DNA of 64,000 nucleotides, taken from Membranipora membranacea. Lineage: Eukaryota; Bryozoa; Gymnolaemata; Cheilostomatida; Membraniporidae. Within the stretch, counting starts at the first letter, position 1; each line of letters starts with the position of its first letter. Under the pieces are notes generated by a model that was not told the origin of the DNA, searched no databases, and saw only the letters and a list, made by a program, of their open reading frames with translations. The stretch spans positions 38,786,283 through 38,850,282 of the forward strand of contig OU612066.1 in NCBI GenBank assembly GCA_914767715.1. The letters are read 5' to 3'. A program made the translations under genes and the position numbers. This document shows positions 20,733 through 31,539 of this stretch, piece by piece.

Positions 20733-21875
20733 CAGGGCTCTCAACCACTCAGGTTTAGCCCGAGTTACTCAGATTTTTGGGTTCAACTCAGGTTACTCAG
20801 GGGATTTTAGAATGTAAGCTAAAAACTCAGATTTTGCTTGTTGGCAGAGATGAATAATATATAAACAATGCTAAATGTTGCCTTACAATAATTTATGCCA
20901 TATTATGAATGAGTGATCCAGTATTAGATTCTAGTTGTGATAAGCTATGTAAATAATACTGCACTGCCTATACTAATAATGCCTCTCACTGCACTCACTG
21001 TAATAATACTCTCACTGCACTGCCTATTCAAGTCATTTCTAAATCAATGATCAAACAATGATCCCAGAGATCCCAAGAGATAATTATGGCTAAATAGAAA
21101 TTGGAATTTTAGACATGTTAAAAAAGTGATTTTGCAGGTGAACCGGATAAATCCAGGCAATGATTTCAATAGCATCACATTACATTAATTATGCCTTTCT
21201 ACCCTGGCGCCTTTAAATAAATATTTTTACAAACATCATATTTTAACATCGTGGAGATTAATTTTCACCTGTGGCGACGGCCTTGGTTAGTCCATATCAT
21301 ATGAATTGGTTCATCTGGATCAAATCTAAAATTATTTACGATTATATGTTTACAAGAAATGCTCTAGGTTTTTATTGATTTACTTGCTATCACAAACATG
21401 AAATGTTGCGAGAAAAGGATGCATATACTTTGTCAATAAAAGAACTTGCTACTAGAGTATGGAACTTGCATTTGAGGGCATCGCTCTAGAAAATTGTGTA
21501 TGATGTGATCAAGGAGTTGTCTTTAACAATTAAATTAAAAACTTTCCTTAGTAATTTCTTGTCTATGGTACATATGCTCGTGTGCAAAACAAGCAGACAA
21601 TAAATACATCAAGAGGGAAACTACACAACTTTTGAACATCATGAAAGCTAATTGCTTTGAACTTAGATGCAACATACATTCTTTGACTCGCTTTGCCAGC
21701 TGTTCTTTGCACATAATCTTCAAATCTCAGGTGTTTCACCCGACAATGTTTCGGTGCCATCTCAGACGTACCCTCAGCTGTTTATGCTCAGGGGGTTTTA
21801 CACCTTCAAAATACCACTATGCGACATGCTAATATTAAAACTCAGGTTTCGAATCCTCCCAGGTTGAGAGCCCTG
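20733..21875. mobile_element. hAT-like inverted-repeat element carrying an RT fragment
   Basis: Perfect 14-bp terminal inverted repeats, CAGGGCTCTCAACC at 20733-20746 and its complement at 21862-21875, start with the CAGGG typical of hAT ends. No 8-bp duplication is visible (GTTTTCGG against CTTATCCA), so flanks have changed or the ends are a chance pair. It contains a piece of the RT family at 465-3290 (about 21540-21760). Confidence 0.55.
21540..21760 (-). pseudogene. RT fragment of the family seen at 465-3290
   Basis: Across two frames the minus strand reads LRFEDYV..GKASQRMYVASKF, then SCVVSLLMYLLSACFAHEHMY, parallel to [20 protein letters not shown] and [21 protein letters not shown] in the first RT remnant. 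Frameshifted relic. Confidence 0.65.
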
Positions 21876-21900
21876 CTTATCCAGGGAATAAAAAAAATTG

Positions 21901-21962
21901 AAGTGGAGCTCAGCTCCACTTCAAGAAGGGTGTTTATAACCAAGTGGAGCTGAGCTCCACTT
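21901..21962. repeat. Double palindrome at the retrotransposon 3' end
   Basis: Two 21-bp near-palindromes (core GTGGAGCTNAGCTCCAC) at 21901-21921 and 21942-21962 are exact reverse complements, 20 bp apart. They overlap the ORF2 stop. A related AAGTGGAGCTC lies at 20374. Confidence 0.85.
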
Positions 21963-24761
21963 ATTCACTGTACAAAAGTACCACTGAGGAAAATATACCT
22001 TTACCTCTGGCCTCATTCTATTATAGTAGCTATGTGACCATGCATCACAACTATGCTGCCAACTAATTGTTTTACCTCTGGTGTCGTGGGTAGATGAAAC
22101 AAAGCGTATATAGGTATTCAATTTTATGTCGAACAGTCCTCCTTCCACTTTTCTAAGAAATGTAATATCTATTGCTTCTCTCCTGTCAGACAAAAGGGGA
22201 ATAGCATGGTTAGTCATACAATCAGTTACGCTGTCAGTTTTATTTAAATGACATATCCATTTTACTGCATTTCTCTGAACTTTTTCCAAGCTATTATTCA
22301 GACCAATGTTATGTGGCGACCACACCTGACATGCATATTCTAAGATGGGTTTAACCATGGTTTTGTAAGCTAGTAGTTTGGTTTTAACCGGGGCCTCTTT
22401 GAGTCCTCGTTTTATGAGACCGAGTGAACGATTCGCCTTCTTTATTACATTTGATATGTGTGCATTCCATTTCAGGTTGGAATGGATGGTCACACCAAGG
22501 TACTTGACAGAGTCTGAGTGCGGTATGACATTGTCACCAAGATTCAGACTTATATCTGGCTGATCACTTCCTACTTTCACATGTACACATTTCTTATGGT
22601 TGAAAATCATACCCCATTTATCAGCCCAACTTTTCAATTCATTTATATCCTCTTGAAGAGATTTAGCATCATTTATGACTTCTGAACATAAGATGGTGTC
22701 ATCTGCAAATAACCTGCAGTCAGAGTTTTGGATTGACTGTGAGATGTCATTAACGTATATCAGAAACAAAAGTGGTCCTAAGACCGATCCCTGTGGAACA
22801 CCAGATGAAGCATGAAATATACTAGATTTATTGCCATTAACGTTAACAGTACATGTCCTATCAGTAAGCCAGCTTTCAATCCATTCAATGCATTTACTAT
22901 CAAACTTATAATGTTTCAATTTATGAATAAGCAGCGCATGAGGCACCTTATCGAAGGCTTTTGAAAAATCAAAGCTAATAATATGGTAATCTTTGTGCTG
23001 ATCAAGGGATTTGGTTGCAAAATGAATGACATGTAATAGTTGAGTTGTAGAATTCAGCCCTCTCCTGAATCCATGTTGCCTGTCACTCACAATATCATGC
23101 TCCTCTATATGACTCCACATGTTAGAATAGAGTATGTGTTCAGTGAGCTTGGATATAATACATGTGAGACTGATCGGACGGTAGTTGTTGCTATCGGAAC
23201 GGTCACCACCTTTATACACTGGAGTGACATTTGCATGGCGCCATATCTTCGGTACTTTACCAGCCTTCACACTAGCCTGAATCACATATTGAACACAATC
23301 TATAAAAGATGGTACATTGTTGGCAAACATCTTCAGGGTCATAGCAGAAATGTTGTCTGGTCCGCAAGATTTTCTAGAGTCAAGTTTCTTGAGCATGACT
23401 TCTATGCCAGATTTACTGACATGTATTTGATCCATAACTGATATATGCGTTTCTGCCATCTTAGGCTTATTATATTGCTTTGCAGTGTAGACTGAGGCAA
23501 AATGCTCAGCTAACCTATCAGGTACCTTGTCAGATGGAGTATCTTTGAGCCCAGTGATACTATTGGATCGACCACTGGTTTTCTTCAGATAGTTGAACAA
23601 AGGTTTAGAATTGCCATCTTCCAACTGCTTGGTAAGATGGTCTTTGAGGTAAGAGCTCTTAGCATTCTTAACTTTCATTTTGATCTCAGAGCATATATCA
23701 TCATACTCATTTTCATGGGCTATGCTCGGGAATCGTTCATTCCGGTCAAATAGCCGATCTCTTTTACTAATGAGGCGTTTAATTTCACGTTTAATCCATG
23801 GATGTCCCTTAGGCCTATTTAGCTTACCTGGTATAGTTGCTGTAGCTTCTTTAGTTGCAGATTCAAATTTATTCCAGATGTTTTCAACTGAGAGGTTGTC
23901 CTTTTCAGTTTCTTTGTAGAATGTTTTTAGACTGGAGAAGTGTTCTTCGATTTTGGAGTAGTCTGCCTTGTTGAAGTTGATTCTTTTTTGCTGGGTTGTG
24001 TTGGTTTCACTCTTCTCAAAGCTTTGGATAGCAATCTCGGTTAGGATCATTTGATGATCCGAGATGTATGGTTTAATATTGCACGTAACAGTCAACTGAT
24101 CCAATGCAGACTTATTAACCATAACAAGATCAAGCGTATTACCGGCTATGTGAGTGGAATCAAGAACAAGTTGAACCGAATCAGCATCATTTATAATTTC
24201 AAGAGCTTTGTTGTGCAATGCTTTCTTATTAGATGAAGGCTTAACATAGGATGTATCACCATCTTTCCTCCAGACAATATCTGGCAGATTGAAGTCACCA
24301 AAATAAAGGCAGTTATCATGGACATTTTCATCAATCAAGGCTTCAAGATTGTCTAGACAATATTCATTTGGCGGTCGATAGTACACAACAAAGTTAATTT
24401 TGACTTTTGGATGCACCTGGATTTGTAAAGTGACAGACTCACCTGGTCCGTAGGAAGTATTGAGGATGACAAGTGATGATTCAGTAGACGTGGCGAAAAG
24501 GGTTCCCCCAGCGCCTTTCTTTCTATCGTTTCTATATAAAGTATATTTATTTCCTAAGAATTCGTTATCATCAAAATTTTCACCAATTTTTGTTTCAGTG
24601 ACTGCTATGAGATCTGGTTTATATGTTTCAACATTTGCTTTAATCAGGTCCAGTTTTCCTTTAATAGAGTTACAGTTCATACTGAGAACTTTAACCTTCC
24701 CCATTATCCTTGTTTGATTCTCCAGTGAGCTGTTTGTTGTTAGCACTGTCGTCTGCTTCAA
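21921..24761 (-). CDS. Retrotransposon ORF2: endonuclease and reverse transcriptase, 946 codons, intact
   Basis: The N-terminal apurinic-like (EEP) endonuclease has VLSMNCNSIKGK, a TETK catalytic Glu, YYRPPN, YFGDFNLPDI and the final SDHQMI. The RT has YRPISLTCIISKLTEHI, QHGFRRGLNSTTQLL, FDFSKAFDKVPH, GVPQGSVLGPLLFLIYVND and the catalytic LFADDT, with the Asp pair at 22703-22698. The thumb and tail follow (KYLGVTIHSNLKWN, LEYACQVWSPH, TRGKTISW). The last residues after YFPQ read into a palindromic repeat and may be a changed end. No disabling mutation is seen, so the enzyme may be active. The start may be the internal Met at MGKVKVL. Confidence 0.92.
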   Translation of the reverse strand: MKQTTVLTTNSSLENQTRIMGKVKVLSMNCNSIKGKLDLIKANVETYKPDLIAVTETKIGENFDDNEFLGNKYTLYRNDRKKGAGGTLFATSTESSLVILNTSYGPGESVTLQIQVHPKVKINFVVYYRPPNEYCLDNLEALIDENVHDNCLYFGDFNLPDIVWRKDGDTSYVKPSSNKKALHNKALEIINDADSVQLVLDSTHIAGNTLDLVMVNKSALDQLTVTCNIKPYISDHQMILTEIAIQSFEKSETNTTQQKRINFNKADYSKIEEHFSSLKTFYKETEKDNLSVENIWNKFESATKEATATIPGKLNRPKGHPWIKREIKRLISKRDRLFDRNERFPSIAHENEYDDICSEIKMKVKNAKSSYLKDHLTKQLEDGNSKPLFNYLKKTSGRSNSITGLKDTPSDKVPDRLAEHFASVYTAKQYNKPKMAETHISVMDQIHVSKSGIEVMLKKLDSRKSCGPDNISAMTLKMFANNVPSFIDCVQYVIQASVKAGKVPKIWRHANVTPVYKGGDRSDSNNYRPISLTCIISKLTEHILYSNMWSHIEEHDIVSDRQHGFRRGLNSTTQLLHVIHFATKSLDQHKDYHIISFDFSKAFDKVPHALLIHKLKHYKFDSKCIEWIESWLTDRTCTVNVNGNKSSIFHASSGVPQGSVLGPLLFLIYVNDISQSIQNSDCRLFADDTILCSEVINDAKSLQEDINELKSWADKWGMIFNHKKCVHVKVGSDQPDISLNLGDNVIPHSDSVKYLGVTIHSNLKWNAHISNVIKKANRSLGLIKRGLKEAPVKTKLLAYKTMVKPILEYACQVWSPHNIGLNNSLEKVQRNAVKWICHLNKTDSVTDCMTNHAIPLLSDRREAIDITFLRKVEGGLFDIKLNTYIRFVSSTHDTRGKTISWQHSCDAWSHSYYNRMRPEVKVYFPQWYFCTVNKWSSAPLGYKHPS

Positions 24762-26228
24762 GTTGTTGTGTTGCAGGTGCCTGAATGCTCATGGAGACAT
24801 CACCGGTAACTTGTGGGCAAGCTGGTTCAGCATTAGTGGCTAGCGGGTTAGTTTCTTTGGCTGGTGCTTGTACAGATTCTTCGTCTTCGTCATCTTCAAG
24901 AGAAGTATGGTATTCCTCCTCCGCTATATCATCTTCTTCTTTGTATAAGGATCTCTCACTGTTGGTGGTTTCATATATCTCAACTTTAAATATTTTAAAT
25001 GACCTGTCTCCATGCTTAGCTCTGATGTTTGTCAGTTTCCTCACAAGAGCACGGTCCTCCCTAAGCTGTTCCTCATCTAAAAATGGTCTTGCAAACACAT
25101 TCTTGAATTCTTCTGCAGTATCAGTATCAAATCGTAGCTTATTGACCTCTTTTATGAACATCCATTTGATAGCAGGGTTAATACATGTGATTGCAATGGG
25201 TAGATCTATTTTTCCATTTGAAGGTAAACGATCAGCCACTTGTATTTCAGTGGAATATATCTTACATAAGAAGTGTAATTGCTTAATAATGTTGTTGATA
25301 TTTCTGTTACCTTTCATATTATAAACTACTAATGTGAGATTAGGATCAGGTTGAAACGGTGCTTCTTACTAGGCACTGTTGAGGGGCTCCTATTATTTAT
25401 AAGCGGGTGACCACTTAAGTTTGTCATACCTCTACTCATATTATGGTTTCGTTGAAAAGGAGGCGGTGGTCTAGGATACCTGTTTTGGAGTGGGGGTCTG
25501 AGATACATATCTGGGGGTCTGGGATACTTGTCAGGGGGTGCCATAACAGATGGTGGAACCTTATCCCATACATTATCTGATAGTCTGTGTCTATTAGTCA
25601 TAGTATCATTGTCATCATCCGACTCATACCTTGATCGATTCTCTGTTCGACTGGGTCGACATGGGGACAACTCCTCAGCAATGGGTTTAGCACACTTCAA
25701 GTTGTGAATTATACTACTGATTTCAGAGCTATTATCATTTAGAGATTTGCCATGATCGGACACTAGCTTATCTAGGGACGATCTATGATCATTAACCATT
25801 TTGTCTAAATCAACAAGTCTGGCTGATAAGTTATTCAATATCTGTTCAGAGACCTTGACTCTCTTGGGAGGCTCATCCAACATCATCTCTACTTTTTTGA
25901 TAATACCAGAGAATAGGTTTTCTGAGTGCTTAGGTAACACCATTGGCTTACATTTGAAGCATAGATATACTAGAGGATTATCTTCATGTTTGTTAAGCAT
26001 TTCGTAAATCTCAAGCTTCTCATTGCCGTCACATCTCATGTGAGTATAGTGTTTGCAGAAGTCACAAGCTATTCCAGCATCGTTATCTTTCACTTCATTT
26101 GAGCATACCAGACAATTTTCATCACATGTCCCATTGGTCTTTGGCTTACCTTTGTTTTAGGCGGAGGCTGATGCTTTCTTGCTTATGCTTGTCTTCGATT
26201 GGCTTAGTTGTTCTTGACTTGAGGCCAT
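24691..26228 (-). pseudogene. Retrotransposon ORF1 with PHD-like zinc finger, one stop and one frameshift
   Basis: Starts MASSQEQLSQ at 26228; an in-frame TAA at 26159-26157 interrupts it after 23 codons. It then continues through a PHD-like finger: CLVC, CDFC, HMRC and CFKC, in C4HC3 order. A proline- and arginine-rich region follows. Near 25350 the frame shifts: one frame stops at 25329, and the other continues as LTLVVYN..NINNIIKQLHFLCKIY, resembling the nucleic-acid-binding part of LINE ORF1 proteins, with an acidic tail. PHD fingers are known in ORF1 of the CR1 group. Not functional as written unless bypassed. Confidence 0.7.
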
Positions 26229-29200
26229 TTCTATAGCTACAATATGATTGGTAGGTTGGGGTAGGTTGTAAGAAAATGTGCGTAAATTTTAGGAGTAGTT
26301 GTAGTAATGACTCCTCGATTAATACAGTGCTATCCCTTCACCTTCAATTTAACTTATGTCACTAGATTTGGTGGGTATGAAGAAGTGGTTAGCCTAAGTT
26401 AAGTGTATATGTTATCAGTTGTAAGACCTTCTTACAGCTGACAACATTGATGGTCAAGTCTTCAATCAATCCGTTCTCAACTTAGCCGGTCAAAAAAGGA
26501 TAGACAGGAGGTTGATGATTGAAAGAAAAAAATTCAAAGAATAAGAATGGACACTCCACAGACAACAGGCAATGTGAAAAAAAAATTGGTGTTGTTTGAA
26601 GTAGAAAAAGACCCTAACTGTGATGATGAGATTTCCTTCTGACCGAAGATGATGCAGTACTGGTAGTTTTATCAAACTACTTTGATTGTTGTTCAGACCC
26701 CCGGTGGGGCCTAAGCCCCTGAGCAGTCAGGACAGGTAATTTATCCTGTACCCAACAGTGATGTTTATGGACGGTTGGTTTGGGTTGAGGTAAGTGTTGT
26801 TGCTTCGGTCTTGGTGGTAGATACCAATTCAGCAGAGAGATACTAGGTTATACAATGAAAAGTTAATCTTTTCTTTCAGAGCAGCAAATTTTGCAGCTTG
26901 CCGCCATGAAACCGGAAATACTCTGATTTTGATTCCATTGATACAGATTGCTCTTACCAAAATGTCAATCTCTGTTCAAATTGGATGTCTTGCAGACTAG
27001 GAAAATGCAGCCAGCTTCTTTTTCCAGAATTGGGTGCATGCTGAATGACATAGAATTCAAAATATAGGTCAAGTAGAGATTTAAAGGTAAAGTGAAAGCG
27101 CGTCCATATGCACATGTAACGCTTTCACTTTCATTCCATTACTATGCTGTAAATGGTGTTCTATGTCATTTGTAATTATGCTCTTCGAGGGTGAACATGG
27201 CAGAGAGACAAAACATCAGGAATTGTAGTACAGGCAGCTGTGAAAGGCCCATTGGATGTATTGTTACACAATTTGTAATGACCTTATTTGGCAGCATGAA
27301 AGAGAGCTTCAACATCAGTTTGGTGTATATTTCAGGAGAAGATATTTGATGATAGTCTAAATCTGGTCGTGGTGAGTGAGATTAAATGTATCATGAAGCA
27401 TTTGGTTGCAGAGCATATAGCCTCTGGTCCAACCAGTAGTTGTGCACAAATGTGCGATCCTGTGGTTGTGGCTGAATCATCCAGCTATTGCACATACCCA
27501 CCAGCCAGGTGGTTGGCCTGGTGGGAGGGGTCCTAGCAGAGGTGATTATTCAATCACCCATCATCACAGTGACAGCCCAATTCTGATGTGACATATGCAG
27601 CTGTATCATTTGTTGCAGTGAACATTTACTTTACCAATCCAGATGGGCTTGTAACAGCCATCTGCTCTGAAGTGAGATGAAGTAATTTATAAATAAACAC
27701 TGCTATGGTGAAGTAGAGACTGATATGGCAGTTTACATCAACATTCATCCGCATCCTGGCAGTACTAGAAGGCACAGCTAACAGTACCTAATACCTCACT
27801 GCAGCACTGACCTCAACAAAAAGAGCTTCTTTTCTTCCACCGCTAAATTGTGGAGTAACCTTTTTTGTGACTCTTTGATACTTGTAGATCCCACTGTGGC
27901 AAGTTAAGGCTCCAGCAAATGGTGAAAATCTGGTTATACAATTTATGACACGGACTGATTACCAAAAAATGAGCCTGAGCAACTCTGGAACCATCACCAG
28001 AAGATGCAATTACTCTCCCAATATCAAGCAAGTAAGCATCGAAACAAAGCCGACTGACGTTAAAAAACTCATCTGGTTGGGATGGAAACCCGTTGAAATG
28101 GGTGGCCAGACAACAATACCGGATCATAGGTTTTATTCATGAAAGGATAGCCTTTTTTGGGATGCTTGGTAATTTGCAATTAACCAACCCAATTTTTATG
28201 AAAATATCATAGGATGGTTGCATTTCTTTGGACTGACACATTGGTTTACCATATTGCGCTCTTTTGAACTGTGGTATTAGAAGTATCGTATCATTTCAAT
28301 CTGCTTATAGGTAGATACTTGATCGCATATGAAAGATATTATCATGTCCTTGTTTGTTTACATTCTGGCTCTACATGTCAATCATGCAGTATGGGGGAGG
28401 GGATTGGGTTCAACCCCATTGAGGTCTGCTGTCTTCTGGATTCTGTTGGTACTCCGGGTTTGCCCCTTGTCGCTTGCAAACTTGGCTCTTTAGATATATT
28501 CAAAGCCGTATTTTACAGCCCTTAGACACCTCCGGACATAGGCCTACCTCGACTCATTTTCATGTAAAACAAATCTCTTGCAGTACTGTAGAGATATTGC
28601 AAAATACAATCCAATAATTTCCACACTACTAAGGCAAAATTGTGCCTTGATGTAGCCAGCTTATCGCAAACAATCTCTCAATTGGTTTCACTTCCAATAA
28701 TAAGCACATGTCTCAAATCTCTGCTGGAACTTTCCTGATCGCAAACAGTGTTTCTTGCAAGAGCAAATTGTCATATGAAACTGTCCTAGTTTGCAACAGT
28801 TTTTGCGCGCTTCATACTATCTAGTAACTTATCTGTGATGATATGACACAGATGCGAAAACTTAAGACCCAAAATCATACAAATTCTTACAAATCACAAA
28901 CCCTGATGGCCTACCCTGTAAATTATCGAAACACATGGTAATTTTGATTGGTATTATCAGTACTTTTCAAATCAAAGGCACTGTTTGTTTTGTTTATTGA
29001 GTTTGAATCTATTGTCTCAGGTGCCTTTGGTGATGAATCAATTCATTATATCACTATTGTTCTATAACCATTCATGTCAGCAATGATATCATCTAGCTTC
29101 CTGACACAAATGTGTTATATTTGTGTGTAAGGAAGTTAATCCTACTTTCAAACATTTCATCTTAATTAGTAATTTCAACAAACAATGACAATGCATCAGT

Positions 29201-31539
29201 TAAAATCTTTTATCTACCCCCAGAAATTGTTTGTTAGGCAGATAGCACACCTACATCATAAGTTGTATGATCATGCTTTCATGATTTACAAATACACTGA
29301 CAATGAGTACGGCCATGAAAAATTTTGGGCTGTGAATTTGTGACTGGCATTGTTCTGGCAGCCTATAACTGTGGCTATCAGTGCCCAACACTGTTCTATG
29401 TTGTATTGATCCTTTCTTGGTATCCAATGTATTAAAAAAGGCAATAGGAATCTTACTTCTTTAGATGGCAAGATTGTATGGGGTTTTTCAGTTTAGGGGT
29501 CTGCAGATGCATTATTCAGATTTTCGGCGCTTATAGTAGATCATCAATGAATAAGAATAACCACTGTATACTGAATCTGGGTTATTGTGTTTCATATATG
29601 TTACAACATCAAAATGTTTCTTTATAATCATACAACTAGACCACACTGAAGGAAATTCTTCATCTTATATTAATATGAGGCAAACTTTGAGTTTTTAGAT
29701 CACATTCCTTAATCCCCTAAAGTGCCTGAGTGAGTTGAACCCAAAATCCTGAGTAGCTCAGAGATCAAGAATGACCTATCCAATCACAGGCAGCAGGAAC
29801 CTTATATCGCCTGCCTCCCCGTCACAAATTTATATTGCCTATCGATCAGTGCAATTCAGCTCGACGCCTGGTAATGGTGTAGAAGAATATTCTTTGTTAA
29901 AACTTAGACAAAAATCCGTGACAATCACTCAAACATACCCTTTGATGTACAAGAGAATAAGACCGAGAAATCTTCATACAAACCTGACGCTGTTGTTGCC
30001 TTCTCTAAGTCCCTATCATATTCATATTGCAGATGATGCTGCAAGAACTAGCTGTGGAGTAGAGACGTTAAATTAAAAGAATAAGATCGAGAGTAGGATT
30101 CTCAGGTCGAGATATGATATCCCCAGCAGTATAGCTAGTAATTGTAAACAGGTAACACATAAGTGCTAACATCATGTGACTGTAGATTCTCTGTGTGACC
30201 TTGTTTCAGTCAACAACAACAGCAGATAACAGACATTTGCTGATCAATACCATGGGAAATCACAAATCCGTTTATGAAAACTGTTAAGTATGCTTTTGTT
30301 CAGAACAATTGGTGAATCTTGCCCTCTGCTCATCACTGAAGTCTTCGTTCAGAGTTATCCTGACATGGCCAAAGAGCAGATAACAACCAAAAAATGATAA
30401 AAACTTTATAAAAAATTAAATTTAAGGAGAAGATTATTTACACGGAGAAAAAAATCTCCTCTTTGGAATAATTAGTAAACGTAATAAGATCTGAAGATAT
30501 ACATTGGTTTTCATTGTGTTTTGTATTATCAGGATGGTATCGTTATGGGTGAAGTATTCCGATAGCACGAACTGGTGTTGTTGGAACCAACAGGATGGCC
30601 CAGGATTGGTCCAGACTCAATTACCCTCCGAAGGTAAGCATAACCATCCCACTGAGTGAGTTCTGGTAATAAGACCTACAAATGAGGAATTGTTTGTCAT
30701 TGTATTACCAAAGAAAGTTAACCTTTGCAATCAAATATGATGTCCAGGAGCATGAACAGCCAATAAGCAAAATCACAACCAATATATGTGTGCTCAGACA
30801 CTGCACAGGTTGCTGGTTGTTACAATCCATTATCAACCATAGCCCACAGTTGATGTAATAATGGAATGCCACTACCAACAACTAGCCGCATCTGGAAGAA
30901 GAGATAGTCTAGACAACAGAAAAATTCTGGATGGTTTATTTACTGGAATTGAGGTTGCGAAGTACATCATTAATTTCCTCAGCTGTATTCATCTTGGCAC
31001 AATCATTGAATCCATATCGAATTGGTATTCAAGCTGCTCTTAATTCATTCTCAGTCTGCTCATAACCTTTATTTCGTTTTAAAAGTAAATATAAAATTGT
31101 TGATTATCTATAGCTTCATTTTTTCCATAGCTGTTTCACTTTTCCTTGTTCTTGACCTGGTGGTTTAATCGGGAGAAAATAAGCATCATTTGTTTTGCCG
31201 AAGTAACCCTCAATTTTATTGCCTTTCAGATTAATACTAGTGGTATATGGCTAACAGAACAAACATTGCAGAGGAAACAGAAGAGAACAAAATTATCTAA
31301 AAAAAAACTCCAAACATTGTGTTGTCATGTCTGGTATACTTATTTACTTATTCAATGCAAAGCGCCTAATCTATTTTTTATTTTTTCTATTCCAATCATT
31401 TTAGTAATTCATGGATTTACGCTCGTTATCACTTTATAACTTATAACGTATGAATAACATAAATTGCAAAAAATTAAATTTTAGAAATAATCATTCACCT
31501 TACAGAATTTCCTGCACATATATTAAAATTATTATGACT
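26229..31539. other. 5.3-kb spacer without recognised genes
   Basis: Only short unrelated ORFs were seen. Minor structure: a hairpin with a GTGAAAGCG / CGCTTTCAC stem at about 27090-27135, a hairpin with an ACACAAAT / ATTTGTGT stem at 29098-29133, and at 29723-29766 a stretch resembling in inverse orientation the inner left end of the hAT-like element at 20733 (shared TTTTGGGTTCAACTCA). Confidence 0.4.

Larger units (their letters stand above)
21921..26228 (-). mobile_element. CR1-like non-LTR retrotransposon, nearly complete
   Basis: The element has two ORFs in the usual order: ORF1 (26228-24691, damaged) and ORF2 (24761-21921, intact), overlapping by 71 bp in different frames. The 5' UTR upstream of 26228 has no clear boundary. 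The 3' UTR is very short: the ORF2 stop is at 21921 and the hAT-like end begins about 45 bp further. No target duplication could be fixed. A related fragment lies at 19691-20040. Confidence 0.85.

Noticed and set aside
23040-25324. Plus-strand ORFs of 60-180 codons
   Set aside because: Shadows of the retrotransposon ORF1 and ORF2 on the minus strand.
27843-28142. Short ORFs on both strands near 28 kb
   Set aside because: Mutually overlapping, without motif, splice or codon support.
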